From a virus, in the IMG/VR virus record IMGVR_UViG_3300047369_000529, positions 1-64,000 of that record: a stretch of DNA of 64,000 nucleotides; one strand, 5' to 3'. Of this stretch, positions 11,001-20,015 are shown in pieces. The notes under the pieces were generated by a model. The model made no database searches. It was not told where the DNA came from and saw only the letters and a list, made by a program, of their open reading frames with translations. Position numbers and translations under genes: made by a program. Within the stretch, counting starts at the first letter, position 1, and each line of letters begins with the position of its first letter.

Positions 11001-11784
11001 ATCTGAATATGATAGTGGTCTTTTCTTATCAAAATTTCATCCACTAGTTCAAGACGCTACCGGAGATGAACAAAATTCCGGAATGAATTTAAGTGAAATT
11101 ATTTCAACAGGCGCAGTGTCAATGCCAAAATATGCGGTAAAAAGATCTAACGATCAGCTAGGAGGCAAATTACAAACGGCATATCAACCTCTTACGATTA
11201 CTTTTAGAGATGGTAGCGAATCTGGACCTAAAGATAATAGCGGTACAGTTATAGCTAGAAAATCTATTAAAAACTCATTTACAGAGGAAGACAAATATTT
11301 ATTAGGTGGTCTTTCTTGTGGATCTTTCTTATATCTTTCACCTATAAATCAAGAAAGTTTATCAGTAGATGGTCCTACAAAATATGGTAAAAAAATAGTA
11401 GAAGGTGGAAGCCAAAATGCGATTTCAGTAGATATGGTATTTCAGTATAGAATGACCGATTACTTTGGAAAGAACGCAACAGGTAAAGGTAGATTAGGTG
11501 GAATATATGGAAACACATTCTCAAACTTGACATATTCTAAGAAAATAGGACTAGACATCATAGATACTTATAAAAATGAGTTTAGGTTTGATGTTGAAGT
11601 ATACGCTAAATATAGAGCAGTTGGAACAAATAAGAACAGTATTAATAAAGTAATGCTTACTAAATACCGTGCTTCAGGAAGTGGAATAACTAACTGGTGG
11701 TGGAATAGAAGAAGATTCTTTACCGGTTACAATGACTTCTATTCATCTAGACTTTATGACTTTGACGCTCGCCCATTCAGGTAA
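8011..11784 (+). CDS. Very large structural protein with lysine-rich coiled coil and FN3-like segment
   Basis: The product has 1257 residues. It opens with a helical region (SISHLLEQFLELNTNSLETF), then beta-rich sequence. A Lys-rich coiled coil (VKKIKADKVKAKEVIKKLD and following) spans roughly residues 420-505. Next comes a stretch ending EWSEIITIPFPEG that resembles a fibronectin type III domain, and then a second short coiled coil (YDKLLELQNQLERLQAQV) near residue 720. The C-terminal 500 residues are Gly/Ser/Asn-rich, ending in aromatic WWWNRRRFF. It is probably a baseplate-peripheral or long tail protein. No T4 counterpart is recognised. Confidence 0.55.
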   Translation: MSASNSISHLLEQFLELNTNSLETFERINEAISTDKETVTIDLFDNRTGEMTAIQIPAFGFLKREIERIDKNLTSISGLDTSSANVRLKDGSYRRIHTSKLKGPSAPITNLATPKEFNTKLNDFFEDFLNPLLTINLDVKGQIPVDTERVYTERFIFDKDHVSSTEAFDEIFKGQNDVNYSKFISKIKEDGLKYRIDAETVDMPIRSIQYNGELDVLKVENVQKTLLVDGITQTKTVKVYTLNKLTYSDSNKEMKDTESLKVGDSLVVNTKEYNTRYRVSSIDSSTSQVELSLMEGYAPIKIGAKALRIYKDIDASVSIDVKVGFDERQVVFVKPIDPISKIPATDFSPGIAFYSNELTIQNEDGIVTTLAKYYKEEVADFGQFIKALKVDYIPPASEGLIPDSPEVEVDNFKVTQINKHLTDNASVEKVKKIKADKVKAKEVIKKLDTTIKKKRKLIATKKFSSKIERNREKNELVSLVREKEAETKVFSSSVSEIKAIAESNELPKVTPKYRVRGFWSIPDAKKVGDEISQEVVQFVARYRYISATGKTSVIEQIKFNKKTAAFSNWVEVKGPIRKREKQADGGYRWIIESEEDSQAINFNSIDLPIQPGEKIELMVKSVSEAGFPQTPVESEWSEIITIPFPEGEIATDGANTLVNQNDLDNVKVEINDDLESQGLFTHLDDGFTAGDTYYAHQADTVASGFLTGEQTPISVYDKLLELQNQLERLQAQVSGAVGELQVKIIDEDGDVTLVKNNSTAKIFAGYYVDDAPTGETKGYIVTKNFKIELHNTKASDLELCARIVGDLKQPAYISTSEQEFGLGIIDLSTGNLKPASDAAPDSMVSNDSYYTQEARYDQVPVVYQNLTGDANSYNHFADSPDQSTQLNGQFVYSRFKNLANNGNLYSTTNPDADATRKANLTGVTTAEYGLSYTVSGTTGIQDRTHLRDFTNASFTAIHTGLTSDLGGSDDFIWNGTFNGLGNTGDSPDVVSISQLGASEYDSGLFLSKFHPLVQDATGDEQNSGMNLSEIISTGAVSMPKYAVKRSNDQLGGKLQTAYQPLTITFRDGSESGPKDNSGTVIARKSIKNSFTEEDKYLLGGLSCGSFLYLSPINQESLSVDGPTKYGKKIVEGGSQNAISVDMVFQYRMTDYFGKNATGKGRLGGIYGNTFSNLTYSKKIGLDIIDTYKNEFRFDVEVYAKYRAVGTNKNSINKVMLTKYRASGSGITNWWWNRRRFFTGYNDFYSSRLYDFDARPFR

Positions 11785-11831
11785 TATCTCGCTGTAACGA
11801 AGCAAGATATATACTCTAACAAAAATAGAGT
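11784..11831 (+). other. Two tandem hairpins in the 57-nt gap between structural genes
   Basis: Between the genes ending at 11784 and starting at 11842, the RNA could form a stem ATATCT/AGATAT with inner GCT/AGC (11784-11810), followed by ACTCTA/TAGAGT around an A-rich loop (11813-11831). Neither hairpin has a strong U-tract after it, so they look less like terminators than like a processing or mRNA-stability element. There is no other obvious function. Confidence 0.35.
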
Positions 11832-11841
11832 CTATTCATAA

Positions 11842-14800
11842 ATGGCGAAAATTATTAACACAGCGGTAAAGAATAGTTTACATAAAAACAAATCATTTGC
11901 CTTATTAAGAACTAATCCAAAGCTTACGTCTAACGTAAAGCTAGTTACGGATTCTAATGAAGATATTTATTTGAGTTCAATAAAGGCGAGTAGAACTCTA
12001 TCTCAATCTGAATTTCAAAAATATCCTATATCTGACTCCGGTCAATATTGTAGGGATGTTTCTCAATTTTATGGAAGACTAAGTAAAGATGAAAGATATA
12101 GACTCGGAAGAGAGTTTACCGATTTAGGCGTATCTTCTGATTATTCTACACAATACGAGAATTTATATAATTATGGAGCTTCTTTTAACTTTACAAAGGT
12201 ATATGATGAGCAGTGTAGAATATTCGCTCCGATATGGTTAGAAGAAAGCGTTCCTGAAAAATTTGTTATTTACAGGGTTAAAGATGTTGATTTTAAAGAA
12301 AACATAGGGGAAGGTGTAGAAGGTCAAAATTCTAGAATTCAAGAAATGCTGTCAAATGCAACTCTTATTAAGACGTTTGATTTGACTAATAATTCAAAAT
12401 TAGGTAGATATTTAAATAGCCATATTAACGATCCTCTTCTTCCAAAGTCACACATAGATTTTAATTTCGAATTAGATGACCCTACGTATTTTAATGGTAT
12501 TGATGTAATGTTGGGTGGATTTATAGAAAAGTCTGACTATATTGACGACGATTATATAAAAGAAGATCTTCCAGAAATATTAGCAAATAACACTTTAACT
12601 ACGAGCTTTGAAAGAAATGGAATAATTTCACATAATGTTTTTAATTTAGAATTTTTATTTGATGATAATGATGCTAATGATTATGAAATTTACAGATATT
12701 TCGGATTATTCGTAGATGTTCATGAAGAAGGAAAGGTTTTAGTTAACTCGGTAAATACACACGGATATTTAAACTTAGATGGCTCTGTTGATAGCGATAA
12801 TTTACCTTCTCTTACGGATATTACACAGCCTATTTTAGGATGGGTAAAAGATTCTAATCAAAACTTTCATAATATATTAAATAGATTTAGAAAAACCAGG
12901 TTAAATGGTAATCAAATCCTTACTTCATATAGAGGTGATTCTTCTTTATTTGTAAATAAAGTAAAGAACCCTTTTAATACGCCTGTAATAAGTAAAGAAC
13001 CCTTTAACGGGTTTATCGAGCTAGATATAATTCAATCTCCTTCTCATAATGACAAAATATTTTTAGGAGACCTTTTAGAAATTAGTATAGAAAACTTTAA
13101 TTTAGGAGACTTTATTTTAATAGCAGATGAAAATCTACAAATAGGTACTTTTGAAGAAAATAGATATTCTGCACAGGGTAATACTTCTCAAATTGCAGCG
13201 GCATTAGCTGCAGCTATAAGGAATGCAGAAGTAATACCATATAAAGCCACGTCTATAAAAAACAAAGTTATTATAGACGATTATTCTCAGGGTAGAAATA
13301 AAAATACTACGGTTTTCGGAATACATTCTTCTAATCCGTATGTTTTTATTAATATGCAAAGCTCTACTAATGCTAATGAAATTTTTGAAAAAAAGTATAA
13401 TGAGTTTATCAGTGAAGGTGGAACCGTAACGGGAGGATTGTCTCTTGGAGATTATGAAATCTACACAATGATTGGAGGATGTGCTGTTTCACAAGGAATA
13501 CTTATATCTGAATTAGAAATAGGTAACGTTAGAATAGGAGATTATGTTAAAGAAAAAAACAAAGATGTTTTTGTAAAAATAATAGAAATAGTTAAAGACC
13601 CTTATTCTGATAATTATAGGGTTATTTTTGATAAGCCTGTTAATTTTTCGTCTGATTTAGATCTAATCTCTTATACTTTATATGAAACTCCATTTGGAAA
13701 GTTTTCTGCATATGATTTTAAAGATTTTAATTTTGATTTTTACGACACCTCAAACTCGGATACGTCTGCATTAGATTTAGAGAGCATTCAATATAAAAAT
13801 GATGAAGATAAATTTTCAGTTTCTAGTGCATATTCCGTTTCTGTATTAGAACCGAATCAAGGTAGTAATACATTTACAGGTCCTGATTGGGCTGTAATTA
13901 TTTCAGGAGGAAACTTTAGAGATTTTATTAAAAAAGGAGACTTTTTAAAATCATCTACCGATGGAGAATATGTACAGGTTAAAGAAGTTTTTTGGACGGG
14001 AGATTCTTATAACGTTACTAGAATATCTTTAGATGGTGAACCTTGGTCGGGTTACACTATACCTGTCGCCCAGATTAACGAAGACTCTGAAATTGTTTAT
14101 AGACCTGGAGATGATTCTTTAAATTCATTTAAATTTAAATCTTTGACTGGAGTCATTGCAGACGATGGTACTGAAAACGATGTTGATTCTAATGTAATCC
14201 AAAGTGAATATGACAGGTTAAATGAAAATAATTTAAAAGAAACTTCTATAAATTCTAGAATAATTCCAACAATATGTAAATTTTCGTTGAAGAATTCTAC
14301 AAATTCTAGAAATTTACCTTATATTTTAAATGTCAATGAGGCATTTGGTGTAAATAATTTATCTTCTGATATTTCTATTTTTTCTGATAGAGATCCTCAG
14401 AAATTAAACATGGAACATTTCTATTTGTTAAACATACCTTCATATTTAAAAAATGAAAACAGCATACCACTTATTAGAGATTATGTGGAAGTTGGAAATA
14501 CAAAAGGAACCTATGAATATCTTTCAGATTCATTTAAAGATACGTCCTTTGACTATTTTAGTTATTTTATGAATTATACAGGCGGTTTTGATTCTAATGA
14601 AAACTGGGTAAATGCAATTCCACACCAAATGTATACTATATTTGGAGAAGGAGATTCTATGAATTTTTCTTCAAGCGTATTTAAAGGTCTAAGATATGTA
14701 TATAAAGACAGAAAGGAATTTGAATTAGATGAACCTATTTCATTTACACCTTCTTCATCTGTTAATGGATATAAGATGTCTACTATATTGTGCTATCATA

Positions 14801-16620
14801 CGCCAGATGAAGACGCAAACCCAGCTGAAGAAGATATAAACGATGATGTTAAAATAGAAGTAATTAAAAACGATAAATTTAAAACAATATCTATTTTAAT
14901 TAACCTTAGAGTTTCTATAAATGATGTAAAAGAATTAGATAGATATTTGCTATACACTCTTGAAGATTTAAAAAGAGGTGACGAAGTAAAGAACACTAAA
15001 ATTCGTGGATTTTTAGAATTTGGAGGTACTTCTTCATGGGGAGACGGAACAGGTACTACAGAAATACAATCTTCTGCTCAATCAGTAGGTCTAGATGCAC
15101 CTAGATTCTCACAAGACATATTTAAAATAAATGAAGAATATTCATACATACTATTTGATGCTCCAGGGTATGGAATGTATGCACTTGAAGTTGTTTCGGT
15201 AATAGACGATAACAATATAATAGTTACTGATCAGGCATATAAATGGACGGTAGAAGGAGTTGATAAAAATATATCACTGCAACAACCTAGTATAATTCCT
15301 AACAATACACCCCTAGAATATGCAGGAGGCGGTGAAAGAGGATGGAACAACATTTTACAAGATATTACTTCCTATGGGCTTTCAAATAGAATAAACTCGA
15401 ATAGAGAAATTGATTATGTTACTGTTTCCGAATTAGGTGAAATTTCAAACAACGATTATGTTATTCATATAGAAGACGGTGTTGAATTTATAAAAACTTC
15501 AATATTGACTGTAGAAACTGATGATGATAAACCAAAGGCTTTTAAAATAAATAATAAGGAAATAGGATATGATTTAGTTGCGAGAGAAGATGGAGGTTAT
15601 TATACTACTTTAAAAAGAATGAATGGTTCATATGATCCATTGTTTAGAGATGTTATAACTTTTACATCTCCTTATGAAAAGTACAAATTCATAGACACCG
15701 ATCTTGTAAGTACATGGGAGAATACTAGCAGAAATCAATGGGCTCGAAGTGAAGAAAATGCATATCATGATTATATAAGATATAATAGATTTTCAGGAAT
15801 AAATTGCATGTTCTCTTCTAATTTAAAATTAAACGATAACTATGGTTTTATTAAAAATTTCTTTTTCCACAAGGTAAATGAAGAAGGAGGAACAGTTGTT
15901 AAATTAAGCCAAGAAACCGATAAATTACCACTATACCCTCTGATTGGAGAAATAGCAATAGATAAAAAGGATTTAAATTTATTTAAAAGTAAATACTCTA
16001 ATGATTATTACACTAGATCCTATGGAGGTTCTAGGTCGGTTCCAGTAAGTGGTACACTAAGTCCCATAGAAGAAAGATCATTCATGGCATCTACTATAAT
16101 GAAAGTTAAGAATGAATATAATATTTCTTCATATGACACTATTTATGTTTCATCTTTAACTGAACTGGATATAATTAGATATGATGAAAAAGAAAACGAA
16201 GGAGCATATTTCTTTGAAGATTCTCAAAAAATATACATAGATTTTTATGTAGCTGATTCTTTTATTAAAGAGCTAAAAGAGGATAAAATTACTTCTTATT
16301 ATAATAGATATGTAAAACCTAAATCTTCATTTGGAGATAAGACAACGCTAGAAGACGATGTAAATATTTACATTAGAGAAAACATTATTCCAAGATTTTT
16401 AATAGATTCTATAAAAATATATGGAAAGCAGATTGCTGGTTCTTCATCCGAGTTAAATAGTATTTCTGATGTAGAAGACATTTTTTCAGGAGGATATCTT
16501 GAATTGACTAATTTTGAAATTAGAAGTTTTGCGGAAAAGCCCCTGGACTTTAGATTAATATATAATAAAAAACCCGGATATTCCTATAAATTAAGAGTCC
16601 ATTCTAAAATAATTGCATAA
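11842..16620 (+). CDS. Giant tail/baseplate structural protein (1592 residues)
   Basis: This is the longest gene in the window. The product starts MAKIINTAVKNSLHKNKSF and has an early segment rich in Tyr and Asp (QYCRDVSQFYGRLSKDERYR). The rest alternates beta-rich parts with turn-rich Asn/Asp/Ser loops and carries no signal peptide or membrane segment. A single helix-prone Ala-rich patch occurs near residue 450 (QIAAALAAAIRNAEV). Size and operon position suggest a peripheral baseplate component or a baseplate-fibre adapter. No family is recognised. It follows the hairpin-containing gap at 11785-11841 and is 3 nt from the next gene. Confidence 0.55.
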   Translation: MAKIINTAVKNSLHKNKSFALLRTNPKLTSNVKLVTDSNEDIYLSSIKASRTLSQSEFQKYPISDSGQYCRDVSQFYGRLSKDERYRLGREFTDLGVSSDYSTQYENLYNYGASFNFTKVYDEQCRIFAPIWLEESVPEKFVIYRVKDVDFKENIGEGVEGQNSRIQEMLSNATLIKTFDLTNNSKLGRYLNSHINDPLLPKSHIDFNFELDDPTYFNGIDVMLGGFIEKSDYIDDDYIKEDLPEILANNTLTTSFERNGIISHNVFNLEFLFDDNDANDYEIYRYFGLFVDVHEEGKVLVNSVNTHGYLNLDGSVDSDNLPSLTDITQPILGWVKDSNQNFHNILNRFRKTRLNGNQILTSYRGDSSLFVNKVKNPFNTPVISKEPFNGFIELDIIQSPSHNDKIFLGDLLEISIENFNLGDFILIADENLQIGTFEENRYSAQGNTSQIAAALAAAIRNAEVIPYKATSIKNKVIIDDYSQGRNKNTTVFGIHSSNPYVFINMQSSTNANEIFEKKYNEFISEGGTVTGGLSLGDYEIYTMIGGCAVSQGILISELEIGNVRIGDYVKEKNKDVFVKIIEIVKDPYSDNYRVIFDKPVNFSSDLDLISYTLYETPFGKFSAYDFKDFNFDFYDTSNSDTSALDLESIQYKNDEDKFSVSSAYSVSVLEPNQGSNTFTGPDWAVIISGGNFRDFIKKGDFLKSSTDGEYVQVKEVFWTGDSYNVTRISLDGEPWSGYTIPVAQINEDSEIVYRPGDDSLNSFKFKSLTGVIADDGTENDVDSNVIQSEYDRLNENNLKETSINSRIIPTICKFSLKNSTNSRNLPYILNVNEAFGVNNLSSDISIFSDRDPQKLNMEHFYLLNIPSYLKNENSIPLIRDYVEVGNTKGTYEYLSDSFKDTSFDYFSYFMNYTGGFDSNENWVNAIPHQMYTIFGEGDSMNFSSSVFKGLRYVYKDRKEFELDEPISFTPSSSVNGYKMSTILCYHTPDEDANPAEEDINDDVKIEVIKNDKFKTISILINLRVSINDVKELDRYLLYTLEDLKRGDEVKNTKIRGFLEFGGTSSWGDGTGTTEIQSSAQSVGLDAPRFSQDIFKINEEYSYILFDAPGYGMYALEVVSVIDDNNIIVTDQAYKWTVEGVDKNISLQQPSIIPNNTPLEYAGGGERGWNNILQDITSYGLSNRINSNREIDYVTVSELGEISNNDYVIHIEDGVEFIKTSILTVETDDDKPKAFKINNKEIGYDLVAREDGGYYTTLKRMNGSYDPLFRDVITFTSPYEKYKFIDTDLVSTWENTSRNQWARSEENAYHDYIRYNRFSGINCMFSSNLKLNDNYGFIKNFFFHKVNEEGGTVVKLSQETDKLPLYPLIGEIAIDKKDLNLFKSKYSNDYYTRSYGGSRSVPVSGTLSPIEERSFMASTIMKVKNEYNISSYDTIYVSSLTELDIIRYDEKENEGAYFFEDSQKIYIDFYVADSFIKELKEDKITSYYNRYVKPKSSFGDKTTLEDDVNIYIRENIIPRFLIDSIKIYGKQIAGSSSELNSISDVEDIFSGGYLELTNFEIRSFAEKPLDFRLIYNKKPGYSYKLRVHSKIIA

Positions 16621-16623
16621 CAC

Positions 16624-19600
16624 ATGAACATAAGAATCAAAGAACTTTTTAAGAGTGATCTAGATCCTAACAGCAATGAATGGTGGTCAAAGGATAAAAT
16701 TGATAAAATAAATTTTAATTTTAACCTTCTTAGAAATGGAGGTCCATTGGGTCCATCTGGATTAGAAGGTCCTAATGGAGTTGAAGGGGATAAGGGTGAA
16801 ACGGGAACTGAAGGAAATCAAGGTCCATTTGGTTTTCAAGGAATTGTAGGTCCTTCGGCTGTTGGAAGCTGGAAAAGCACAATACTTAACGGCGTTGATG
16901 AAAATGGAAATAATTATTATCAAAAGGTAATTTGGCCATCTGTTCAAATCGGAGTTGCAGGTATGGCTATTCCCGTAATCGGTACCAATTCTAACTTAGA
17001 CGCCAATGGAGATTATCTAAGTCCATGGTATGGAACAACTGCAACAACCCCTATAAACCTTGCTGGCAATGGAGCCTTTAATGTTTTAACAAATGGAGCG
17101 GCTTCTATTCCATCACAGGGATGGTACTCTTCAGCATCATCTTTTTCATTAGATAGTGACGACAGTTCTCACTATTTTAATTTTGGAATAAATAATGTGT
17201 CTGATCCAATTCTTGGAACAGTGGCTAATTCTGTTTTCGAAATAAAGCCCAACGACGCCAGTTCCGGTTATAGATATGAAATAGACTTTCAAAGGAATAT
17301 TAATTTTAATTTTATTTCTAATTTTGGAAATATTAATACTTTAGGTGAAAACTCTGTAATAAATTATCCTTTATACGTAGATGCAACTCAACCTGGTAAA
17401 AAAGTAGAATTTGTAGTAGGAGGCTTAAAATTTAATCACCAAGCTAATTTAAATAATGTATTAAAATCAAATGATAATATAGGAACTGTTACTTGGGAAA
17501 ATGTTTCAAGTTTATTTTCAGTGTTACCTATAGGATCTATTGTTAAAATACCTTCTACTTCTTTTAATTCTTCTAATTTTTATACCGATAATGCAACTGT
17601 TACAGATTTAAGTACAGGTGGAACGACTAACATTAGAACGAACTTTGGAGCAGGTAGGCCAGATGGAATGTTTGGCGCATGGTATTTATGTAATGGTAGA
17701 AAATGGGGAGATGGCGGAATTATATCATATGATACCCCTAATTTAAATGGATTTCATTATACATTGGGAGTGTCATCTACGTCTAATCCCGGAAAAAGCA
17801 TATATGGAGGATCTGAAACTTCTCTTTCAACCGATACTAGCACAGGTGTTATTACACAGTCTCATCAATCAGGGTCTCAAAGCGGAAGATACCCGGGCAA
17901 TATTCAAAATAATTCCGGAGATGAAAAGCATATCGTATTTGGAGAACATGTTAGTATTATTTTTTTAGGCAGTTATGGATATGAATGGGGTAATTTAGAT
18001 TCTACAGCTGAAACAACAGACTTTTCAGCAGGGTACCATGAATATGTCGATTCCCCTGATCAAGATGGTTTTGATATTTCAGCAAGATATGCAGCTTCTC
18101 TTAATCCTGTAACGCGACAGTGGACTGCTGATATAAGCGGAGGTACTTCAATAGATACCTTTTGGCTAAGTGACGCTTCTTTTACAACCGATGGAACTAG
18201 CAATCCTTCATCTTCGACAGGTATTAGAGTTTATGAAAATGGAATTGAAGTTGATGACGGATGGTTTTTTAGAGAACATTCGGCAGTACCTGGCGGAATA
18301 GCAAGATATTATGAAAATGGCACAGGATTCACAGGTTTAAAACATGTGTTCGAACCCCAACAGAGTTGGATGTGGTATGGAGAAGGTCTATGGGATGTTG
18401 ACGGAAATTCAGTTGATATTTTTCAAACAACATATAATAATGAACCCGTTTCTCTAGCAACCATACAAAATAGTAATAATCCTGTTTTTGTTGAAATGCA
18501 TGTGTCTAGTGATTTTCAAGGAAATCCTACCGCTAATAGTCAAAATTCAAACACTAACGATCCTGATTTTACAGATTATGAGTCAAATTCTCATATATGG
18601 TCAGTTAATTCTTCTAATCAGATTGTAATTCCTACAACTGGATGGTGGAGAAGCGTTACATATACAGATGCCTTTACAGGTAGTTATAATATATCCATAC
18701 CTGCCGGTTATCAATTGACTTATAGAAAATATTGGAATAATTCAGACAACGAATTTAAAGGCGCTACGATTAAAGATAATTATATTCCTTACAATAGGAC
18801 ATGGCACCTAGCTAGTGGTGCAAATTCAAGTAGTGCAGCATGTGATACATCAGGAACAAATTCATTAACATTCTATGCTAGAGACGCCCATGGTACACTT
18901 GCAGGAAATGCAGTTAGTTTACCTTTTTCTAATTTTTCTGCTATAAATTTTAACTTTATTACAGATCAAATATACGTAAGAGGAGATGCATCTCATTCGT
19001 CTGGTACAACCTCCCTAGCTGACACGGGAAAACACCCTCTAGTCCTAGTAAAAGACGGTCCTATAATAGGGGAGCAACCAAACATAGTTATCGCTGATTC
19101 ACTTTCTTCAGAATATAGAGAAATTAATTCTAATTCTATGGCTCCTACTTTATCAGATTGTAGTGGAGGCTCCGGATTCGGCTCCGGCTATGTGTTTAAC
19201 TTCACAGATATTAATCCAGAATTTGGCGTCGGTAACGGTACCGTCGTTGCAGAATTTGAGTGGGATGGGCCTGGTTTGAGTACATCTAATTTTAGTTTAA
19301 CTAATCTACCTACAGGAGTTTCGGGTAGTATAGGCAGTGTAGATAATAGTAATGAAACGGTAAATGTTAATTTGACATCAAATACAAATAACGGAATAAA
19401 TCGCGATGTTACCCTTAGTCTTACAAATATTAACTATCAGATGTCACAGACCGGTACTACCTCTATTCAATTTAACTGGGGACCATGTCACGTAGAAGGA
19501 ACATTAATAACTATGTCAAACGGTAAATTTAAAAAAGTTGAAAACTTACAAATAGGAGACAGCTTATCTTCATATAAAATAGGTGGATTAAGAGAAAGTG

Positions 19601-19956
19601 GAGAATGGAGAAATTTTAAGGTAAATAAACTAATTAAAGAAGCCTCAACAGTTACAGTTGTAAACATAGTAAAAGGAACACATATATCATATATGGATAT
19701 TAATAAAGGTCTAACTAAAATAACGAGTGAACACCCTGTTTTGGTAAAACACAATAATATAATTCAATTTAAGCAGGCTGGTAAAATATCTTTAGGAGAA
19801 TTTATATATGTAAATGAAAAATGGACTAAGGTTTTCAGTAATGAATATGTAAAAAAGACATCTAATACTTATAGTATAGATGTTGAAGCAGATGATGTTT
19901 ATATAGCTGATGGTGTGCTTTGTCATAATCAGGAACAAGAACAGAAATATAACTAA
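16624..19956 (+). CDS. Collagen-like tail fibre with collar domain and C-terminal Hint (intein-like) domain
   Basis: The 1110-residue product has four parts. An N-terminal docking segment (KIDKINFNFNLLRNGG) is followed by about 13 Gly-X-Y collagen triplets (residues 40-79). A tail-collar-like region (FGAWYLCNGRKWGDGG) resembles short-tail-fibre tips, and long beta-rich sequence follows. Residues 955-1102 form a Hint domain: Cys955 opens it (CHVEGTLITMSNGKF), Thr1034-Ser-Glu-His1037-Pro is the block-B motif, and it closes with VYIADGVLCHN ending at Asn1102. Gln1103 follows instead of a Cys/Ser/Thr nucleophile, as in A-type bacterial intein-like domains, and only 8 residues remain. Known Hint chemistry predicts self-cleavage at Cys955 and/or after Asn1102. 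Confidence 0.75.
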   Translation: MNIRIKELFKSDLDPNSNEWWSKDKIDKINFNFNLLRNGGPLGPSGLEGPNGVEGDKGETGTEGNQGPFGFQGIVGPSAVGSWKSTILNGVDENGNNYYQKVIWPSVQIGVAGMAIPVIGTNSNLDANGDYLSPWYGTTATTPINLAGNGAFNVLTNGAASIPSQGWYSSASSFSLDSDDSSHYFNFGINNVSDPILGTVANSVFEIKPNDASSGYRYEIDFQRNINFNFISNFGNINTLGENSVINYPLYVDATQPGKKVEFVVGGLKFNHQANLNNVLKSNDNIGTVTWENVSSLFSVLPIGSIVKIPSTSFNSSNFYTDNATVTDLSTGGTTNIRTNFGAGRPDGMFGAWYLCNGRKWGDGGIISYDTPNLNGFHYTLGVSSTSNPGKSIYGGSETSLSTDTSTGVITQSHQSGSQSGRYPGNIQNNSGDEKHIVFGEHVSIIFLGSYGYEWGNLDSTAETTDFSAGYHEYVDSPDQDGFDISARYAASLNPVTRQWTADISGGTSIDTFWLSDASFTTDGTSNPSSSTGIRVYENGIEVDDGWFFREHSAVPGGIARYYENGTGFTGLKHVFEPQQSWMWYGEGLWDVDGNSVDIFQTTYNNEPVSLATIQNSNNPVFVEMHVSSDFQGNPTANSQNSNTNDPDFTDYESNSHIWSVNSSNQIVIPTTGWWRSVTYTDAFTGSYNISIPAGYQLTYRKYWNNSDNEFKGATIKDNYIPYNRTWHLASGANSSSAACDTSGTNSLTFYARDAHGTLAGNAVSLPFSNFSAINFNFITDQIYVRGDASHSSGTTSLADTGKHPLVLVKDGPIIGEQPNIVIADSLSSEYREINSNSMAPTLSDCSGGSGFGSGYVFNFTDINPEFGVGNGTVVAEFEWDGPGLSTSNFSLTNLPTGVSGSIGSVDNSNETVNVNLTSNTNNGINRDVTLSLTNINYQMSQTGTTSIQFNWGPCHVEGTLITMSNGKFKKVENLQIGDSLSSYKIGGLRESGEWRNFKVNKLIKEASTVTVVNIVKGTHISYMDINKGLTKITSEHPVLVKHNNIIQFKQAGKISLGEFIYVNEKWTKVFSNEYVKKTSNTYSIDVEADDVYIADGVLCHNQEQEQKYN

Positions 19957-20015
19957 TAATTATTAAGATATAGTACTAATACAGATATATAAACCATAAA
20001 TAATAAAAAGAAGTA

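Noticed and set aside
17747-17968. A 73-codon + strand frame within the first collagen fibre
   Set aside because: It is fully inside a long gene with clear domains in another frame; its sequence shows no family and no leader.
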